Part shown: positions 26,305 through 35,345 of the stretch, one piece after another
Position numbering within the stretch: the stretch's first letter is position 1
How the letters are laid out: each line of letters opens with the position of its first letter
Assembly: GCF_003693445.1 (NCBI RefSeq)
Contig: NZ_RFAR01000031.1
Location: forward strand, 1 to 35,374
Direction of reading: 5' to 3'
DNA from: Aquitalea palustris
GTDB taxonomy: Bacteria > Pseudomonadota > Gammaproteobacteria > Burkholderiales > Chromobacteriaceae
DNA: 35,374 nucleotides
The notes under the pieces: model-generated
Database searches by the model: none
Told to the model about the DNA's origin: nothing
Seen by the model: only the letters and a program-made list of their open reading frames with translations
Translations under genes and position numbers: made by a program

Positions 26305-26453
26305 TTCCCAACGTGGAGATGGGTGGAAAACTGCTGGCGCTGCCGCAAGGGCAGCTGCCTGGTGATGGGGGCTTGCTGGCGGCAGCCTGCCGGCCAGCAG
26401 ATTATCCATGCATTGAGGACATCGCTCGTACAAAACTCCAGCAAGTGCCAGCT
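26268..26453 (-). ncRNA. Candidate ~185-nt small RNA divergent from the GcvA-like gene
   Basis: A strong minus-strand terminator (26268-26304) is not preceded on that strand by any credible protein gene, so an RNA reading leftwards from the gap is likely. A promoter-like pair at 26460-26488 would start it near 26453. The transcript would contain a long CTGCTGGC/GCCAGCAG helix (26331-26338 with 26393-26400), an inner GCTGCC/GGCAGC hairpin (26339-26355), and a CCCA...TGGG hairpin whose loop on the minus strand shows TCTCC, complementary to Shine-Dalgarno sequences. The layout resembles gcvA-gcvB and oxyR-oxyS. There is no recognised family match, and expression is unproven. Confidence 0.45.
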
Positions 26454-26459
26454 TTGCAC

Positions 26460-26488
26460 AATAAAATGCTTCAACTGAAGCGAGTCAA
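26460..26488 (-). promoter_or_regulatory. Candidate promoter of the minus-strand RNA
   Basis: On the minus strand TTGACT (26483-26488) and TTTATT (26460-26465) are 17 bases apart, matching five and four of six consensus positions. The predicted start lies near 26453. Confidence 0.35.
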
Positions 26489-26495
26489 CTCTTTG

Positions 26496-26510
26496 CATTG
26501 ATTATCAATG
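26496..26510. promoter_or_regulatory. Perfect 15-bp palindrome between the LysR gene and the candidate RNA
   Basis: CATTGATTATCAATG is a perfect 7-1-7 inverted repeat, AT-rich in a GC-rich genome. It lies 76 bases upstream of the LysR start and just upstream of the minus-strand -35 element. It fits a LysR (T-N11-A) site and is partly similar to a Fur box. Confidence 0.45.
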
Positions 26511-26556
26511 AGCTAGCCGCAAGGATAAGCAGCCACTGCAAAACTGGCAAAGCAGT

Positions 26557-26562
26557 TATAAT
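26557..26562 (+). promoter_or_regulatory. Consensus -10 element of the GcvA-like gene
   Basis: A perfect TATAAT lies 24 bases before the ATG at 26586. No convincing -35 is found 16-18 bases upstream, so an activator or an unusually short leader is implied. Confidence 0.5.
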
Positions 26563-26585
26563 CATGCCAGCCATGACTAAACCAC

Positions 26586-27503
26586 ATGAATTCGATGAAA
26601 CTGCCTCCTCTTAACGCGCTGCGTGTTTTTGTCGCTGCGGCGGAACACCTGTCGTTCACCCGAGCTGCCACCTCCTTGCACCTGACCCAGGGCGCAGTCA
26701 GCCGCCATGTGCAGACGCTGGAAGAGTTCTACGGCACCAGCTTGTTCATTCGTCAGGCGCGTGGGCTGGCGCTGACCGCCGAGGGCGAGGCGCTGGTGAA
26801 ACCGGCGCGCGATGCCTTCCAGCTCTTGCATGAAGCCAGTGAAATGCTGCGGCTGCGCCAGAGCGGCCTGCGCGTGCGCATTCCCCCCACCCCGGCCATG
26901 CGCTGGGTGCTGCCCAACCTGCCGGACTTCCAGACCCGCTATCCGGAATACACCCTGCACCTGATCACCCAGCTGATTCACGACAAGCCCTTCAACCGGG
27001 CCGAGTATGATCTGGCCATCATCGGCATGGCGCGGCCGGAAGTGTCCACCGACATGCGCATCGAATGCATCTGTCGCGAAAAGCTGGTGCCGGTTTGTTC
27101 GCCAGCCCTGCTGCAAGGCCCGCATCCGCTGCGTACGCCGGAAGATCTGCAATACCACACCCTGCTGCATCCCTGGCGCGATCAGGATGTATGGGACCGC
27201 TGGCTGAAGCTGGCGGGGGTGAACTCGCTGAATTCCGAAAGCGGCGTGACCTTCGACGCGCTGGAATACGCCCTGCATGCGGCAGCTGCCGGCATGGGGG
27301 TGACGCTGGCGCAGGTATCGATGGTCAACGACGACATCCAGCGCGGCAAACTGGTGATTCCCTTTGATACCGTGCTGGAAACCGAGTGGGCCTACTACCT
27401 GATGTACTCGCACGAAATGGCGCAGCAGCCGAAGATCCGCGCCTTCCGCGACTGGCTGATCGCCACGCTGGAGCGCAGCGAGGCCATCAGCCGCAGCATG
27501 TAG
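26586..27503 (+). CDS. GcvA-like LysR-family transcriptional regulator
   Basis: 305 aa. The N-terminus (KLPPLNALRVFVAAAEHLSF, then TRAATSLHLTQGAVSRHV) is the signature of the GcvA branch, and the C-terminal half is the effector-binding domain (LLHPWRDQDVWDRWL; FDALEYALHAAAAGMGVTLA). Codon 4 is also ATG (26595) and could be the true start; neither has a strong ribosome site. GcvA regulates glycine cleavage genes and the divergent sRNA gene gcvB in enterobacteria, but many family members have other targets, so no symbol is given. No divergent protein gene is present: on the other side are a palindrome, a promoter-like sequence and an unassigned terminator. It is convergent with the kinase gene, 9 bases apart. 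Confidence 0.88.
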   Translation: MNSMKLPPLNALRVFVAAAEHLSFTRAATSLHLTQGAVSRHVQTLEEFYGTSLFIRQARGLALTAEGEALVKPARDAFQLLHEASEMLRLRQSGLRVRIPPTPAMRWVLPNLPDFQTRYPEYTLHLITQLIHDKPFNRAEYDLAIIGMARPEVSTDMRIECICREKLVPVCSPALLQGPHPLRTPEDLQYHTLLHPWRDQDVWDRWLKLAGVNSLNSESGVTFDALEYALHAAAAGMGVTLAQVSMVNDDIQRGKLVIPFDTVLETEWAYYLMYSHEMAQQPKIRAFRDWLIATLERSEAISRSM

Positions 27504-27512
27504 CCGGCCGGC

Positions 27513-30500
27513 TTATACGCTGGCGGTGTCCTGCTGTTGCAGCCAGTGTTCAAACTCACCCAGCGCAGCTTCCAGCCCGGCCAGCAGCGCCGCCGCCTGC
27601 TCACCCTGGCCAGCCTTGGCCGTCTTCTCCACCCGTTCGGCGGCATCGCCCATGGCATTGGCCCCCACCATGCGACTGGCACCCTTGATGCGGTGTGCTG
27701 CCCAGGCCAGCTGCTCGGCATTGAGCTCGGCCGCTGCCTTGCGCAGTGCAGCCATGTCATCGCGATTGGCTACTTCGAAGTCGTGCAGGATTTCCAGCTC
27801 GACCGACAGTTCACCATCGCTGTAGACCTCCAGTACGGAACGGTCGACCGGACAGAGGGCGGCGCTATCGGCTGCCTGCTCAGGGGTATCGGACATCACA
27901 TTCTCCTGCGGTTGGTGCAGCCATTTATCCAGCATGGCCGATAGGACATTGATGGCCAGCGGCTTGGTCAGAAAATCATCCATGCCGGCGGCACTGGTCT
28001 TGTGCAGCTCTTCCTGCCCGGCGTTGGCGGTGCAGGCAATGATGGGCAGGCGGCCGCGCTCGGCATGCTCGGCCTCATAGGCACGAATCAGCCGCGCCAG
28101 TTCGTAGCCGTCGGTCACCGGCATGTGGCAGTCGGTCAGCAACAGGCTGTACTGGCCGGCCTGCCACATGGCGTAGGCTTGCGCGCCATCTTCGGCACAG
28201 TCGGCCTTGTAGCCCAGCTTTTCCAGCTGACGCAGCGTGAGCTTGCGATTGGTGGGGTTGTCTTCAGCAAACAGGATGGGCAAAACCGCGCCATGCGGCA
28301 TATCCGGCGCAGCGGCCGACGGCTGGCCGTCGTCAACCTCGGTGGCCGGCAGCTCGGCAGCATCCACGATATTGGCCACCAACAGCAGCGAGGCGCGGGT
28401 CCCCTCGCCTGGCTGGCTTTCCAGCTCGACATGGCCACCCATCAGGCCAGCCAACCGGCGGCAGATGGCCAGCCCCAGCCCGGTGCCACCAAAACGCCGG
28501 CTGGTATCGGATTCAGCCTGGGTAAACGGCTCGAACAGCCGGGCCAGGTTCTCCTGGGAAATACCAATGCCGGTATCCATGATGTCAAAGCGCAGGGTCT
28601 GCGCGGCAAACTCCTGTTCCAGCACTTCCACCCGCAGGGTGATGCCGCCGTTGGCGGTGAACTTGACGGCATTGCTGACAAAGTTTTGCAGGATCTGCCG
28701 CAGCCGCAAGGGATCCAGCAGCAGGGCCGGTGCCAGCTTGTCGTCCACGTCCAGTTGCAGTTGCAAACCCTTGGCGGCGGCGGTTTCCGCATACAGGGTG
28801 CGTACCTGCTCCAGCAGCGGCTTGACTGCAGTCGGGGTTTGCACCACTTCCAGCTTGTCGGCTTCGATCTTGGAGAAGTCCAGGATGTCGTCGATCAGCC
28901 GCAACAGGGTGCGCGCCGACTCCTGAATGGTGTTGACGCTGTCTTTCTGCTCGGGGTTGAGCGGCGTCATGGTCAGCAACTCCAGCATGCCCAGAACGCC
29001 GTTCATCGGCGTGCGGATTTCATGACTCATGGTGGCCAGGAAGGAGCTCTTGGCCCGGTTGGCGGCATTGGCCTGGTCTCGTGCCATGCGCAGTTCGAAT
29101 TCGGCCAGCTTGCGCTCGGTAATGTCCAGGCAGGCGAGAATGGTGCCCTCGCGCGGCCGGTCGGGGAAGAGCAACATACCCTCGAACAGCACCCAGATCG
29201 GCCGGCCATCGGCCCCCAGGCATTCCAGTTCGCAACGCAGCTTGCTCTGGTATTGCGCCATGCTGTTGAGCTGGCTGGTCAGGTCGAACCAGCTTTGATC
29301 GGATGCCAGCAGCTCCATCAGATGCATGCCGGGCAACATGCTGCCGCCCTGGCCGAAGATGTCTTCTGCCATGCGGTTGGCGCGGACGATCTGCATCTGC
29401 TCGTTGAGCCGCAGCAAGCCGACTGGCGAGGCCGAATAAATGGCTTCTTCTTCCTGCAATACCGAGCGCAACTGCGATTCGGACAACATGCGCCGGTCTT
29501 CTTCATCGAAAAAGCCGAGAATATTGGCATAGGCTCCGACCAGCGGCTGGATGCCCTTGCCCAGCATGGCCAGATCCGGCCGTAGCAGGCAGATCAACGC
29601 CGATACGTCGTCATCCATCGATACCGGCAGGGTAATCCACAAGGGCATTTCTGCCAGCCTTTGCAGCAGCCAGGTAAGCGGCTCGGCTTCGTGCGACAGC
29701 TTTTCCAGCGGGGGCAAGCTATCCGGCCACTGGCCAGCCTGCAGGCGGATTTCGAAACGGTCGTCCGGAAACTCGGCCAGCACCAGCATGAAGCCTTGTT
29801 CGGCATGGCTGAAGCGGATGAATTCCTGCAGCAGCCGGTCCAGCACCTCATTGCGCGGCCAGCGGCTGAGCATGAGATTTTCCACATGGGAAATCGCCGA
29901 CAGCATGCTCAGATTGTGCTCCAGCGAATTTTCCGCAATGCGGCGCTGATGCTCGTCGCGCACGATGAGCATGAAGACTTTCTCCGCCGCCGAAGTCCGG
30001 AAGGTGCTGAGGGTGATGCCGGCGAAAAACAATTCACCGTTGAGCTTGATCCCTTCGCCTTGCAGCACCTGGCTGCCCAGCTCGCTGGCAGCCAGCAGGG
30101 TGTCAGCCAGCGACTGCTGCAGCCGCAACAACTGGCTGATGTGCAGGCCTTCCAGTTCCTGCCTGCCCGTGCCGAACAGTCGCTGCGCCCCGGCATTGGC
30201 CGATAGCACCCGGCCTTGCTGGCTGATGGTCATGATGGCATCACCAGCCGCATCCAGCATGCTTTGCAGGTGATTGAGCGGCTTGAGCACCCGCTTGGTC
30301 ATGCTGTATAGCAGGATCAGCGCCAGCCCCAGTATCGCCAGCCCCAGCAGGCTGTCATGGATCAGCTGACGGCGGTAATCAGCCAGCGCCTGCTGGATCT
30401 GCTCGGCACACAGGCGGTTGGCATTCTGGAACAGCGCCCAGCTTTCCTGCTGCACCCTGTCCAGCAGAGGCTGCATGGCGCTTTGCATGGCACGCATGCT

Positions 30501-31352
30501 CTGGTGCTGCTGTTGCTGCTGCAATTGCTGCTTGTTGAGCATGTGCAGGGCCAGGGCCGAATCGGAAATGTGGCGCAGGCTGTCTGCCAGCGCCGGGTCG
30601 TCGATATGGCCGGCGTCCACCCGCAGCTGTTGCAACATCAGGTTGCTCAGGTCCAGCCGCGACTGCAGGTCACCTTCTTCGGTCTCGCTCAGCGGTGAGT
30701 CCAGCTCGCTGCGCAGCAGCAAGGCGGTGGCCGTGGTGCGCAGGGTATGGCCTATGCTCCAGCTGCTCTGGGCAATGTCCATATTGATGTAGAGCCCGGC
30801 CGGTGCGGTCCATTTCATCTGGCCGTTCATGCCGATCAGCACATTATCGATGGCATCCTGCAGGTGGCGGGACGACAGTTCCTCGGCATAGCCCAGGGTT
30901 TCGTCCTGACCCCAGGCCGGGCCAAGGCGCATGTCCACCTCGGACCGCAAGCTGCGGAAACTGTCCAGTTGCAGCTGAATCATGGCCAGCTTGGCGCGCT
31001 GCTCGCTCACCACGTCGCGCTGGCCGGCGGCCAGTGCCAGCTCCATCCAGTGATCGGCCTGTGTGCGCAGTAGCAGCAGCTGGCTGCGCTCCTGTGGAAA
31101 AGGCGGATAGCTGCGATACAGCAGGCTGCGACTGAGGATGGCCTCGCGCCGCAGCAGATCGGACGCGGTATACAGCTTGCTGCGGATCTCTTGCACCTCG
31201 GCCAGCGCTACCGCCTGCTGGTAGTGCTGCCATGAAACCGACAGTAATCTGGCCACCCAGCCGATCTGGAAGACCCCCAGCAACACCACGATGGCAATCA
31301 CCGCCCTGCCAATGGATAGGGTCTGGCTTGCCTTGCTGCTGATAGTGGCCAT
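27513..31352 (-). CDS. Hybrid sensor histidine kinase with REC and Hpt domains
   Basis: 1279 aa. Order: membrane helix (~16-37), a mostly helical periplasmic region with a short poly-Gln run, second membrane helix (~332-352), PAS (~362-480), GAF-like region (~490-630), PAS (~632-750), HisKA with phospho-acceptor His777 in [10 protein letters not shown], and an ATPase domain ([26 protein letters not shown]). A receiver follows with Asp1074 in [11 protein letters not shown] and the Lys of FLTKPL, then a C-terminal Hpt domain with His1220 in AAHRIKGAS. All phosphorelay residues are intact. GGGGAGAG precedes the start. It is the last gene of an operon with two receiver proteins, its likely partners. 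The N-terminal sensor is unfamiliar and the signal unknown. Confidence 0.95.
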   Translation of the reverse strand: MATISSKASQTLSIGRAVIAIVVLLGVFQIGWVARLLSVSWQHYQQAVALAEVQEIRSKLYTASDLLRREAILSRSLLYRSYPPFPQERSQLLLLRTQADHWMELALAAGQRDVVSEQRAKLAMIQLQLDSFRSLRSEVDMRLGPAWGQDETLGYAEELSSRHLQDAIDNVLIGMNGQMKWTAPAGLYINMDIAQSSWSIGHTLRTTATALLLRSELDSPLSETEEGDLQSRLDLSNLMLQQLRVDAGHIDDPALADSLRHISDSALALHMLNKQQLQQQQQHQSMRAMQSAMQPLLDRVQQESWALFQNANRLCAEQIQQALADYRRQLIHDSLLGLAILGLALILLYSMTKRVLKPLNHLQSMLDAAGDAIMTISQQGRVLSANAGAQRLFGTGRQELEGLHISQLLRLQQSLADTLLAASELGSQVLQGEGIKLNGELFFAGITLSTFRTSAAEKVFMLIVRDEHQRRIAENSLEHNLSMLSAISHVENLMLSRWPRNEVLDRLLQEFIRFSHAEQGFMLVLAEFPDDRFEIRLQAGQWPDSLPPLEKLSHEAEPLTWLLQRLAEMPLWITLPVSMDDDVSALICLLRPDLAMLGKGIQPLVGAYANILGFFDEEDRRMLSESQLRSVLQEEEAIYSASPVGLLRLNEQMQIVRANRMAEDIFGQGGSMLPGMHLMELLASDQSWFDLTSQLNSMAQYQSKLRCELECLGADGRPIWVLFEGMLLFPDRPREGTILACLDITERKLAEFELRMARDQANAANRAKSSFLATMSHEIRTPMNGVLGMLELLTMTPLNPEQKDSVNTIQESARTLLRLIDDILDFSKIEADKLEVVQTPTAVKPLLEQVRTLYAETAAAKGLQLQLDVDDKLAPALLLDPLRLRQILQNFVSNAVKFTANGGITLRVEVLEQEFAAQTLRFDIMDTGIGISQENLARLFEPFTQAESDTSRRFGGTGLGLAICRRLAGLMGGHVELESQPGEGTRASLLLVANIVDAAELPATEVDDGQPSAAAPDMPHGAVLPILFAEDNPTNRKLTLRQLEKLGYKADCAEDGAQAYAMWQAGQYSLLLTDCHMPVTDGYELARLIRAYEAEHAERGRLPIIACTANAGQEELHKTSAAGMDDFLTKPLAINVLSAMLDKWLHQPQENVMSDTPEQAADSAALCPVDRSVLEVYSDGELSVELEILHDFEVANRDDMAALRKAAAELNAEQLAWAAHRIKGASRMVGANAMGDAAERVEKTAKAGQGEQAAALLAGLEAALGEFEHWLQQQDTASV

Positions 31353-31378
31353 GCACTCTCCCCTGCGGGCAGTCTGTT

Positions 31379-32116
31379 TCAGCCGGTCGGCTCGGAGGCA
31401 GGGTCGCCATCACTGGCGACCACCGCGGCTTTTTCCACCACCAGCTGATGTACGCCATAACGGTCGCTGTAGTTGCGCAGTACCGCCAGCTGGTTGGCAG
31501 AAATGCTGGCGCCACGTGGCAACAGCAGGTGACCACTCTTGCTGAGCAGGTCCTCGGCCAGCACCGCTCCTGGCTTGGCACTGTTTACGGTAACCGTTTC
31601 ATTGGGTGCATCCGGCAGGTCTTCCGGTCGCGGCTCAAACAGGCGACGGAATACTTTCTTGTCGTAATCCGTGCCGGTATCCACGCCGTAATAACTGAAG
31701 GGGTCGACCTCGGGCCGGCTTCGGCGCAAGGCCTGTGAAATGGCTTTTTCCACATCGACCGGCTTGGGGGGCTTCACCACGAAGCCATCGGCATGCAACT
31801 GCACCGCTACCGTGACATTGCTGCGATCAGCATGCCCGGACAGGATGATGAAGGGCAGGTTGGATGCATTCATGGTATGGCCGCAGCGCAGCTCCTTGAG
31901 CAGATCCAGGCCATTCATCGGTTTCATTTCCACATCGCACAGCACCAGGTCAACCATGCGCATGTCCAGTGTGCGCATGGCGGTGCTGCCATCCGGTGCC
32001 TGCGAGATGTTTTCAGCCCGGATACCCATGGACTGCAAGGACTGGCTGACCAGTGTCCTGACCAGCGACTGGTCATCCACTACCAGTATCTTGAGTTTTT
32101 CCAGTTCGTTGGACAT
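31379..32116 (-). CDS. Response regulator with a C-terminal HD-GYP-accessory-like domain
   Basis: 245 aa. Residues 1-130 form a receiver domain: DD at 14-15, phospho-acceptor Asp61 in [11 protein letters not shown], and Lys115 in FVVKPPKP. The rest has no DNA-binding domain. Its segment [19 protein letters not shown] followed by [11 protein letters not shown] resembles the short module (PGMVLAEDVYDxxGRLLLPKGT) found next to HD-GYP or HDOD domains, but here it stands alone. The output is therefore probably protein-protein interaction or ligand binding rather than transcription. It lies 26 bases upstream of the hybrid kinase gene and 41 bases after the REC-EAL gene, so all three are likely cotranscribed. 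Confidence 0.88.
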   Translation of the reverse strand: MSNELEKLKILVVDDQSLVRTLVSQSLQSMGIRAENISQAPDGSTAMRTLDMRMVDLVLCDVEMKPMNGLDLLKELRCGHTMNASNLPFIILSGHADRSNVTVAVQLHADGFVVKPPKPVDVEKAISQALRRSRPEVDPFSYYGVDTGTDYDKKVFRRLFEPRPEDLPDAPNETVTVNSAKPGAVLAEDLLSKSGHLLLPRGASISANQLAVLRNYSDRYGVHQLVVEKAAVVASDGDPASEPTG

Positions 32117-32157
32117 GTTTACCCCTTTGCATGGCGGGACATCGCTACGCTGCCGGT

Positions 32158-33348
32158 CTAGTGCATGAGCTTGCCGGCAGTCTGTTGCTGTAAATAAGAT
32201 GATAGTTCGTCGCTGCCCATCTGCAGGGCTATCTGCTCGCCACTGACATTACAGTCTTCCAGGCCGGCCAGCAGTTCGAGGTCGGCTTCCATGTCGAGCC
32301 GGCTAATGGTCAGCTGCGGCAAGGTCAGGCCACAGCATTGCAAGAGCGCTGGCAAACCTACCCCCTGCGAGCGCAACTGGCGCAAGGCCGTGGCTGAAAT
32401 GCACGCGCCATCCAGAGGCAGCCGCAGCAGATTAGCCATGGTCAGGCCCCCCTCGCCCAATTGATCGGCCAGCAGCGAGAAGCCGAAATACTTCAACTTG
32501 GCAATGTTTTCAAAGCACACCGCCGAACGTTGCTCATGCATGCCATCGGCCAGCAGAAAGCCGATCTGCCCGGGCTGGATGCCATATTGACGCAGGCTGC
32601 TGTTGTAGCGGTCGAACAGGTTGTCGTGAGCCAGACAAGCACCATCCAGATAAAGGCTGAACAGGCAGTGCTGGCGCTGCTCCTGCGGCAGGCTCGCCAG
32701 CAACTGGGCCAGCTGCTCCATAAGCACTTCCAGAATCAGCATGGGCAATTGCGGGTTGGCCGCCAGCTGGCGATATAACGCGGCATCCAGCGGCAACAGC
32801 CCGTTGGGCAGCCTGATGGCTGCCAGATGCATGCCGCGTAGCTGCTGCGTATCACCACTGAGCACGGGCTTGAACTCCATCTGCAGTGGCTGGCTGGTGC
32901 AGTCCTGCCATAGCTGTTGCAGATCAAGCGGATAGGCCAGCGAGCGTTGCTCCAGATCGGCAAAGGCCGCGTTGAGTCGATGAAGAAACTGATCGATGCT
33001 GTAGGGCTTGCACAGGAAATGCACGCTATCAATGCCCTGATGGCGGGCCATGTCAGCAATGGTGTGCAAGGTGCGGTCGTCGTAGCCGGAAATGATCAAC
33101 AGCGAGGCCCGACAGCCGATGGCCGTGAGATTCTTGATGAAATCGATGCCATTCATGCCCGGCATGCCGATATCGGTAATGATCAGGTCATAGCTGGTTT
33201 CCGCTGCGCTGCGTAGCGCCTCGGCCGGGTCGCTGAACTCATCGATCTGGGTGGCATGCCGGCTGAAAAAGCCGGTCTGGCGGGAAATCAGCTTGCGCAG
33301 AATGACCTGATCTTCCAGGACCAACAGCCTCATTGGCAGCGACGACAT
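32158..33348 (-). CDS. Response regulator with a degenerate EAL domain
   Basis: 396 aa. Residues ~6-125 are an intact receiver: ED at 12-13, Asp59 in IITDIGMPGMNG, Lys114 in FLCKPYS. Residues ~150-385 follow the outline of an EAL phosphodiesterase (a FKPVLSGDTQQLRG-like opening, an oxidised middle with SLYLDGACL, and a YFGFSLLADQLGEGGLTMANLLRLPLDG-type end). The EAL motif is replaced by MHL and the DDFG loop by ADQLG, so metal binding and cyclic di-GMP hydrolysis are not expected. It may bind cyclic di-GMP or a partner protein instead. Start 33348 follows GAGGGA. It is the first gene of the signalling operon. Confidence 0.85.
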   Translation of the reverse strand: MSSLPMRLLVLEDQVILRKLISRQTGFFSRHATQIDEFSDPAEALRSAAETSYDLIITDIGMPGMNGIDFIKNLTAIGCRASLLIISGYDDRTLHTIADMARHQGIDSVHFLCKPYSIDQFLHRLNAAFADLEQRSLAYPLDLQQLWQDCTSQPLQMEFKPVLSGDTQQLRGMHLAAIRLPNGLLPLDAALYRQLAANPQLPMLILEVLMEQLAQLLASLPQEQRQHCLFSLYLDGACLAHDNLFDRYNSSLRQYGIQPGQIGFLLADGMHEQRSAVCFENIAKLKYFGFSLLADQLGEGGLTMANLLRLPLDGACISATALRQLRSQGVGLPALLQCCGLTLPQLTISRLDMEADLELLAGLEDCNVSGEQIALQMGSDELSSYLQQQTAGKLMH

Positions 33349-33495
33349 GACGGTATCCCTCGGCGGATGGCCACCGGAGATGGGAAGGCCGGCAGCAATG
33401 CGATAATTTACGCCTTTGGTATAGCAGTAAGCCACATCATCAGGCAAGCATTGCGCCGTTATTCATTGATAAAACCGGCGATCACTTAAACAATT

Positions 33496-33524
33496 AATAT
33501 AAATTCCAGGCTGGCAAAGCACAA
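33496..33524 (-). promoter_or_regulatory. Candidate promoter of the signalling operon
   Basis: On the minus strand TTGTGC (33519-33524) and TATATT (33496-33501) are 17 bases apart; the -10 matches five of six positions. The start would be near 33489, giving a leader of ~140 bases that includes a possible hairpin (CGCCG...CGGCG around 33445-33475). No known riboswitch is recognisable in the leader. Confidence 0.45.
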
Positions 33525-33598
33525 ACTGCCGCAGATGATCGCATATGGCTACTCACCGGCTGATACACTGCAAATTCCTCATAAATCATGACAAATAG

Positions 33599-35221
33599 CT
33601 AATCGGTTGCATGCCCCTCTGCCGCAGCCGGTCGCGCGGGTGGGGCATACCACTGCGCGGCTTGCACGATGACCGCCTGCTCTGGCTGGGCCATGAAATG
33701 CGGCGACATGATCTGTACGCCAAATTCGTTGAAGGTGTCCTGGATATGCCCGTGCAGCTCACTGCGCACAGCCTGCGGCAGGGCATCGGCCAGCGCACGC
33801 AATTGCAGTTCGTACTCGACATAGAAATCCTGCAGATTCAACTGCCGCACCACCACGGCCTCGGTGTGATCGGCCAGTGAAGTACGGTGTGCCGCCAGCT
33901 CCAGCATGGCTTTCACCTGGCGCCATGGCGTGTCGTAACCAATGGTGACCGTGGTCGTCAGCATCAGGCCCCGCCCCGGGCTGGTCCGGCTGTAATTCTC
34001 CACCTTGCCCCCCACCACTACCGCATTGGGCAGGGTCACTTCATGCTCCTGCCGGGTCAGTATCTTGGTGGACAGGGCACTGAGTTCGGTCACCACACCT
34101 TCCACATCACCAATACGCACGAAGTCGCCCGGCCGCAAGGCTCGCGAATACACCAGTACCAGGCCACTCATCGCATGGTTCATGATGCCGGCCGAACCCA
34201 GTGTGACCAGCAAACCGAAAAACACGCTCATTCCCTTGAACGCATCAGAGTCGGCTCCGGGCAGATAGGGATAGGCAACGGTCAGCGCAAACAGCCAGAG
34301 CACCACCCCGAGCAGCCGGCGGGTAGCGCCGGCAGTCTCGGGATGCAGGCCGGGAAAACGCAGCTGGCCACGTTCGGCCAAGTCGAATACCAGCTGCAAA
34401 CCACGGGTCAGCAAGCGGGTAAACAGGAAGATCAGCCCAACCGTCAGTAAACCAGGCACGGCACTGAGCGCATCAGAGCCCAGCGTGGCAACCAGTTGCC
34501 ACAGAAAGCTGCCCAGACGACGACTCCAGGGCAAGGTGTAGGGAAAGCGCCCCAGCAGCCAGGTCAACCATAGATAACTCAGGAAAATGACGCACAGGAC
34601 AGTGGTCAGGTTGATGATGCTGCCTTCGGCCCGCTGCAGCAGCCGTCCCAGAGTCTGCCGCTTGCTGAGCCAACCGGGAAACAGCGCATGTCGTTGCGAC
34701 ACCCGCAGCAATGCACGTCGGCGCAAGATCATGATCAGGTAGAGCAGCCCGGCAAACAGCACGCTACCCGCCAGGCTCAAGGCCAGCGCACTCGCAAGTG
34801 CTCCGGAAGAATGCTCCTTCAGATAGGCCAGCCGCAAGGCATTCAACCGCTGCTGCACATTACTGGCAGACTGCTGCAAGCTCAGGCCATCCGCCGGATC
34901 CAGATCACCAGCGACAATATTGAACAGCGACTTGCCATTGACCGACAGCCGGTAGCCCGCAGCGCCCCCCTGTCCGTATGGCGTCGCGTCAACCGGGTGG
35001 CTGGCATCCGCCATCTCCAGGACCTGCAAGCGGGCCTGCACCCTGGCCACACGTTGCTGGGCAGTCAGCTCCCCCTCCTTGGCCATGAATAGATAAACCG
35101 GCTGTCCGCCCAGTACCAGCGTGCGTTGCTGTTCCCAACTATCCGGGGCCAGCCGTGGTTCCGCCGCCTGCGCCAGCCAGGGCAGCAACAAGGAAAGGAT
35201 ACAGAGCAGAATTCGGGCCAT
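33599..35221 (-). CDS. MscS-family mechanosensitive channel
   Basis: 540 aa. A signal peptide (residues 1-19, cleavage after LAQA) precedes a periplasmic domain of about 120 residues. Five predicted membrane helices follow (about 145-168, 205-230, 248-275, 305-325, 333-360). The last is the pore-lining helix, with GSAGIMNHAMSGLVLVYSRA leading into the MscS beta domain (RPGDFVRIGDVEGVVTEL, TLPNAVVVGGKVENYSR). A cytoplasmic alpha/beta domain ends the protein. It should open on membrane tension during hypo-osmotic shock. AGGAGGAA gives a strong ribosome site. It lies upstream of the signalling operon on the same strand, but 250 bases and a separate promoter-like sequence lie between. Confidence 0.93.
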   Translation of the reverse strand: MARILLCILSLLLPWLAQAAEPRLAPDSWEQQRTLVLGGQPVYLFMAKEGELTAQQRVARVQARLQVLEMADASHPVDATPYGQGGAAGYRLSVNGKSLFNIVAGDLDPADGLSLQQSASNVQQRLNALRLAYLKEHSSGALASALALSLAGSVLFAGLLYLIMILRRRALLRVSQRHALFPGWLSKRQTLGRLLQRAEGSIINLTTVLCVIFLSYLWLTWLLGRFPYTLPWSRRLGSFLWQLVATLGSDALSAVPGLLTVGLIFLFTRLLTRGLQLVFDLAERGQLRFPGLHPETAGATRRLLGVVLWLFALTVAYPYLPGADSDAFKGMSVFFGLLVTLGSAGIMNHAMSGLVLVYSRALRPGDFVRIGDVEGVVTELSALSTKILTRQEHEVTLPNAVVVGGKVENYSRTSPGRGLMLTTTVTIGYDTPWRQVKAMLELAAHRTSLADHTEAVVVRQLNLQDFYVEYELQLRALADALPQAVRSELHGHIQDTFNEFGVQIMSPHFMAQPEQAVIVQAAQWYAPPARPAAAEGHATD

Positions 35222-35325
35222 GATGCATTCCTCCTGTCAATGACAGCAACATCATAGCCGTTTGCTGACCTCGAGGGCAGGCAACACATCCGCGCAGCCC
35301 AAGAAGAAGGAACCGACACGCAACA

Positions 35326-35345
35326 AAGCCGCCCCAGGGCGGCTT
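35326..35345 (-). terminator. Hairpin, likely terminator of a gene beyond the right edge
   Basis: AAGCCGCC (35326-35333) and GGCGGCTT (35338-35345) form an 8-bp stem with a CCAG loop. On the minus strand it is followed by TTTGTTG, a weak T-run, so it probably ends a minus-strand transcript entering from outside the window. Confidence 0.5.

Noticed and set aside
26313-26501. 62-codon plus-strand frame in the gap after prfA
   Set aside because: No ribosome site and no similarity that I recognise; the region is better explained by RNA helices, though a tiny protein cannot be excluded.
30500-30535. Triplet-like repeat in the kinase gene as a possible unstable repeat
   Set aside because: It encodes a short, interrupted glutamine run within the helical sensor region and is too imperfect to suggest phase variation.
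33349-33488. Possible cyclic di-GMP riboswitch in the leader of the signalling operon
   Set aside because: A hairpin is present, but the conserved GEMM core sequences are not.
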